Shown one piece after another: positions 19,449 to 19,934 of a stretch of DNA of 19,934 nt. The notes under the pieces were generated by a model. The model was not told where the DNA came from, made no database searches, and saw only the letters and a list, made by a program, of their open reading frames with translations. The DNA lies in assembly GCA_000437255.1 (NCBI GenBank), contig FR899104.1, positions 71,650-91,583 of the forward strand. The letters are read 5' to 3'. Position 1 is the stretch's first letter, and each line of letters begins with the position of its first letter. The stretch comes from Ruminococcus sp. CAG:403. Lineage in GTDB: Bacteria; Bacillota; Clostridia; Oscillospirales; Ruminococcaceae. The position numbers and the translations under genes were made by a program.

Positions 19449-19934
19449 TGCGCACCTCCGCAGACCTGATTTGCAAGCTGATGCATCTGCCGGGCGGCTT
19501 CTGTTTTATCCGGCTGGCCAAAGATGGCAGAAACAACGGCAATGCCTTGGATGCCGCTCCCTGCGAGCTGCTGGACGTTCTGAGCTGTGATGCCGCCGAT
19601 GGCAACCACCGGAATGGAAACACCTTGGCAGATTGTACGCAGGGTCTCTCTGGAAAGCGGTGTGGCATCCTGTTTGGTGGCAGAACCAAATACAGCGCCG
19701 CATCCGATGTAATCGGCACCGCCTTGCTGGGCCATCCGGGCTTCTTCCAAGTTGTGCGCACTGACGCCGATGCAGGCGGATTTGCCTAGGATGGCACGTG
19801 CTTGCTGAATGGAGCAGTCTGACTGCCCAACGTGTACACCGTCTGCTTGCAGCAGAGCTGCTGCTTCTGCGTCGTCATTGATGATGCAGGGAATGTGCTG
19901 CTGCTTGCAGAATTGAACGGTCGGCGCTGCCAGT
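19445..19934 (-). CDS. thiE: Thiamine phosphate synthase, C-terminal part (gene continues past the right edge)
   Basis: The last 162 codons of a gene whose start lies beyond the window. The enzyme joins HMP pyrophosphate and thiazole phosphate into thiamine phosphate. Visible motifs: PCIINDD, ADGVHVGQSD, IGVSAHNLEEA, GADYIGCGAVFGSATKQDA and VVAIGGI, all in the order of the TIM-barrel ThiE family. About 50 residues are missing at the N-terminus. It overlaps thiD by 4 bases. Any TPP riboswitch for this operon would be upstream, outside the window. Confidence 0.95.
   Translation of the reverse strand, partial: LAAPTVQFCKQQHIPCIINDDAEAAALLQADGVHVGQSDCSIQQARAILGKSACIGVSAHNLEEARMAQQGGADYIGCGAVFGSATKQDATPLSRETLRTICQGVSIPVVAIGGITAQNVQQLAGSGIQGIAVVSAIFGQPDKTEAARQMHQLANQVCGGAQ

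Overview
The window looks like chromosomal core sequence from a Gram-positive anaerobe of the Clostridia, most likely a Ruminococcus-like member of the Oscillospiraceae/Ruminococcaceae. The evidence is the rplU-prp-rpmA-obgE block with the Prp-processed form of L27, strong AAAGGAG-type ribosome binding sites, near-consensus housekeeping promoters, an anaerobe-type peroxide/superoxide defence operon (perR, rubrerythrin, desulfoferrodoxin), and a secreted protein ending in a type I dockerin, the cellulosome-docking module typical of ruminococci. I see no phage, transposon, CRISPR array, tRNA or rRNA.

Layout. 1-1314 (minus): the ribosomal operon rplU-prp-rpmA, then a terminator and the first codons of obgE; rplU has a consensus promoter and a folded leader. 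1427-2778 (plus): a membrane-anchored protein with a VanY fold that has lost its zinc ligands. 2820-6925 (plus): a glycolytic cluster, pgk - small membrane protein - tpiA - gpmI, with stem-loops at the junctions. 6836-8478 (plus): a MATE transporter preceded by a promoter that runs straight into a terminator hairpin. 8482-8667 (minus): an orphan ribbon-helix-helix protein. 8758-12708 (plus): a small membrane protein of unknown function, recD2 and an mreB/mbl-type gene. 12622-14086 (minus): a CLC transporter resembling the fluoride/proton (CLC-F) clade, with a strongly folded leader. 14099-15580 (minus): perR-rbr-dfx, driven by a perfect TTGACA-N17-TATAAT promoter covered by a Per box. 15602-17297: an XRE repressor (minus) divergent from a secreted CHAP-dockerin hydrolase (plus), separated by two long palindromes. 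17311-19934 (minus): thiamine genes thiE (partial)-thiD-thiC.

How the genes work together. The glycolytic cluster covers the lower-glycolysis steps around glyceraldehyde-3-phosphate and phosphoglycerate; gapA and eno are not here. The perR operon forms a self-contained oxidative-stress circuit: PerR is predicted to repress its own promoter, so rubrerythrin (peroxide) and superoxide reductase are induced together. The thi genes make and phosphorylate the pyrimidine moiety of thiamine and couple it to the thiazole. Most genes are well-known families. The least explained items are the zinc-less VanY-like protein, the XRE/CHAP-dockerin regulatory region, the promoter-plus-terminator unit before the MATE gene, and the small membrane protein inside the glycolytic cluster. 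All function calls come from reading motifs by eye; no database search was run.
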